Under the pieces are notes generated by a model, which saw only the letters and a list, made by a program, of their open reading frames with translations, had not been told where the DNA came from and did not search any database. Shown here one piece after another: positions 6,310 through 7,211 of a DNA stretch of 7,211 nt. The DNA lies in the NCBI GenBank assembly GCA_017463035.1, contig JAFTPY010000119.1, forward strand, positions 1-7,211, read 5' to 3'. This DNA comes from Lachnospiraceae bacterium (GTDB taxonomy: Bacteria > Bacillota > Clostridia > Lachnospirales > Lachnospiraceae). Numbering within the stretch: the first letter of the stretch is position 1; each line of letters opens with the position of its first letter. The position numbers and the translations under genes are program-made.

Positions 6310-7211
6310 ATTCCATTGCGGCAATCCGTTCAAACTCCGCCACCGCTTCTTTGTTGTATTCCTCATAATTCACGGAAAGGGTATCGGTCACCTTTCCGTC
6401 AAGACACAGCTTCATGCCCTCGTATACGCCCTGTTCGCTATCCTCCACCAAAGTGCCGCCGTACTTTTTCATAAACAGACGAGGTCCCGGAATATCCGTG
6501 GAAACACAACGTACTCCCAGAATGTCCGCCTCCGCCAGTACCAGACCGAAACCCTCGTAGAACGAGGAGAAAATAAAGTAATCACACTGCTTTAAAACCG
6601 CAAACGGATTCGGCATAAACAATATAATCACAATATGGTCATAGCTGTCAAGGGCTTGTGCTTTCTTCAACGTCTCTTCATAAAGCTCACCCCGGCCGCC
6701 GATAATAATCAAATACGTCTCCGGATTCTCTTTATGAATTTTATCGAAGGCATCCAAAAGTCTGGCATGACCCTTTTCCGCAGAAAAACGGCCGATATTA
6801 ATAAACTTCGTTGCCTTACTTGCCAAAATTTCCTGTAAACGCTCCGTTGAAACATTACTCTTTGTCCGGGCATCAAAAGAAATCTCCTGTTCGGCAAGAT
6901 CCAGTACACGCCTGTAATTGATGATATTTTTTGCCACCGAAATCTCTGCCGTTTTCTCTACACGAAGCGGCAGCTTTTTTGCTATACGCTCCGCACAGCC
7001 TTTGATATCCTCCGTTACCACCGCAACGCTGTCATACTCCTGATACGCTCTTGCCAGTACTTCGGTACGAATCAGACGGCGTTCGCGAATCTCCTTTTCC
7101 ATATCGTTGTGGACATAAATCGTTCTGTTGCAGGACGCGCCCCGGAAAATCGTGGTCATATCATTGGAATACCCGCTGAAATGAATCAGCTTATCCATCC
7201 GGCAGCCCGCA
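6308..7211 (-). CDS. GT4-type glycosyltransferase, 5' end outside the window
   Basis: C-terminal 300 residues of a GT-B fold glycosyltransferase, probably working on a cell-surface polymer. The frame stays open to the window edge (codons for A-G-C-R precede the ATG at 7198) and no ribosome binding site precedes that ATG, so the true start is likely outside. Counting from that Met, the visible acceptor-side part includes DKLIHFSGYSNDM (2-14) and TIYVHNDMEKEI (26-37). The donor-binding domain carries NIGRFSAEKGHARLLDAF (134-151), IIGGRGE (165-171) and the E-x7-E motif as E215 and E223 in SSFYEGFGLVLAE (211-223). In Firmicutes such a domain can follow a CDP-glycerol glycerophosphotransferase (TagF-like) domain in one large protein; whether that is so here cannot be seen. 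Twelve bases separate it from tagD, pointing to a joint role in a glycerol-phosphate-containing glycopolymer. Confidence 0.88.
   Translation of the reverse strand, partial: AGCRMDKLIHFSGYSNDMTTIFRGASCNRTIYVHNDMEKEIRERRLIRTEVLARAYQEYDSVAVVTEDIKGCAERIAKKLPLRVEKTAEISVAKNIINYRRVLDLAEQEISFDARTKSNVSTERLQEILASKATKFINIGRFSAEKGHARLLDAFDKIHKENPETYLIIIGGRGELYEETLKKAQALDSYDHIVIILFMPNPFAVLKQCDYFIFSSFYEGFGLVLAEADILGVRCVSTDIPGPRLFMKKYGGTLVEDSEQGVYEGMKLCLDGKVTDTLSVNYEEYNKEAVAEFERIAAME

Overview
The window most likely comes from a Gram-positive Firmicute, probably a Clostridia or Lachnospiraceae-type gut or rumen bacterium. The evidence is strong AGGAGG-type ribosome binding sites, moderate base composition, lipoproteins with Pro/Thr/Ala-rich linkers, and a TagD-type glycerol-3-phosphate cytidylyltransferase of wall teichoic acid (or related glycerol-phosphate polymer) synthesis. 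The exact taxon is inference.

Layout from left to right: (1) the 3' part of a classical short-chain dehydrogenase/reductase on the + strand (1-708). (2) A short convergent intergenic region (709-837) with two hairpins, one of them a strong, probably bidirectional terminator. (3) A four-gene block on the - strand. In transcription order it holds an ECF-type sigma factor (5687-5208), a membrane-anchored anti-sigma factor (5208-4090), a one-domain lipoprotein (4060-3020) and a two-domain lipoprotein (3000-838). (4) A 215-base intergenic region (5688-5902) with the tagD terminator and two candidate ECF promoters upstream of the sigma gene. (5) tagD (6295-5903), and before it the C-terminal part of a GT4-type glycosyltransferase (7211-6308), both on the - strand.

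The central point of interest is the four-gene block. The extracytoplasmic part of the anti-sigma factor is a domain of about 275-300 residues that recurs once in the first lipoprotein and twice in the second, giving four copies in one operon. The copies fall into two subtypes: type A is the anti-sigma ectodomain and lipoprotein-2 domain 1, and type B is lipoprotein-1 and lipoprotein-2 domain 2. Lipoprotein-2 therefore looks like a fused A-B copy of the two units encoded just upstream. Two TGAAAC-N15-CGT elements before the sigma gene suggest autoregulation. I infer that this is an envelope-sensing system in which secreted copies of the sensor domain may share, compete for or present the same ligand or partner as the anti-sigma factor. 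The ligand and function are unknown. The adjacent glycerol-phosphate polymer genes fit an envelope theme, but a terminator separates them from the sigma operon.
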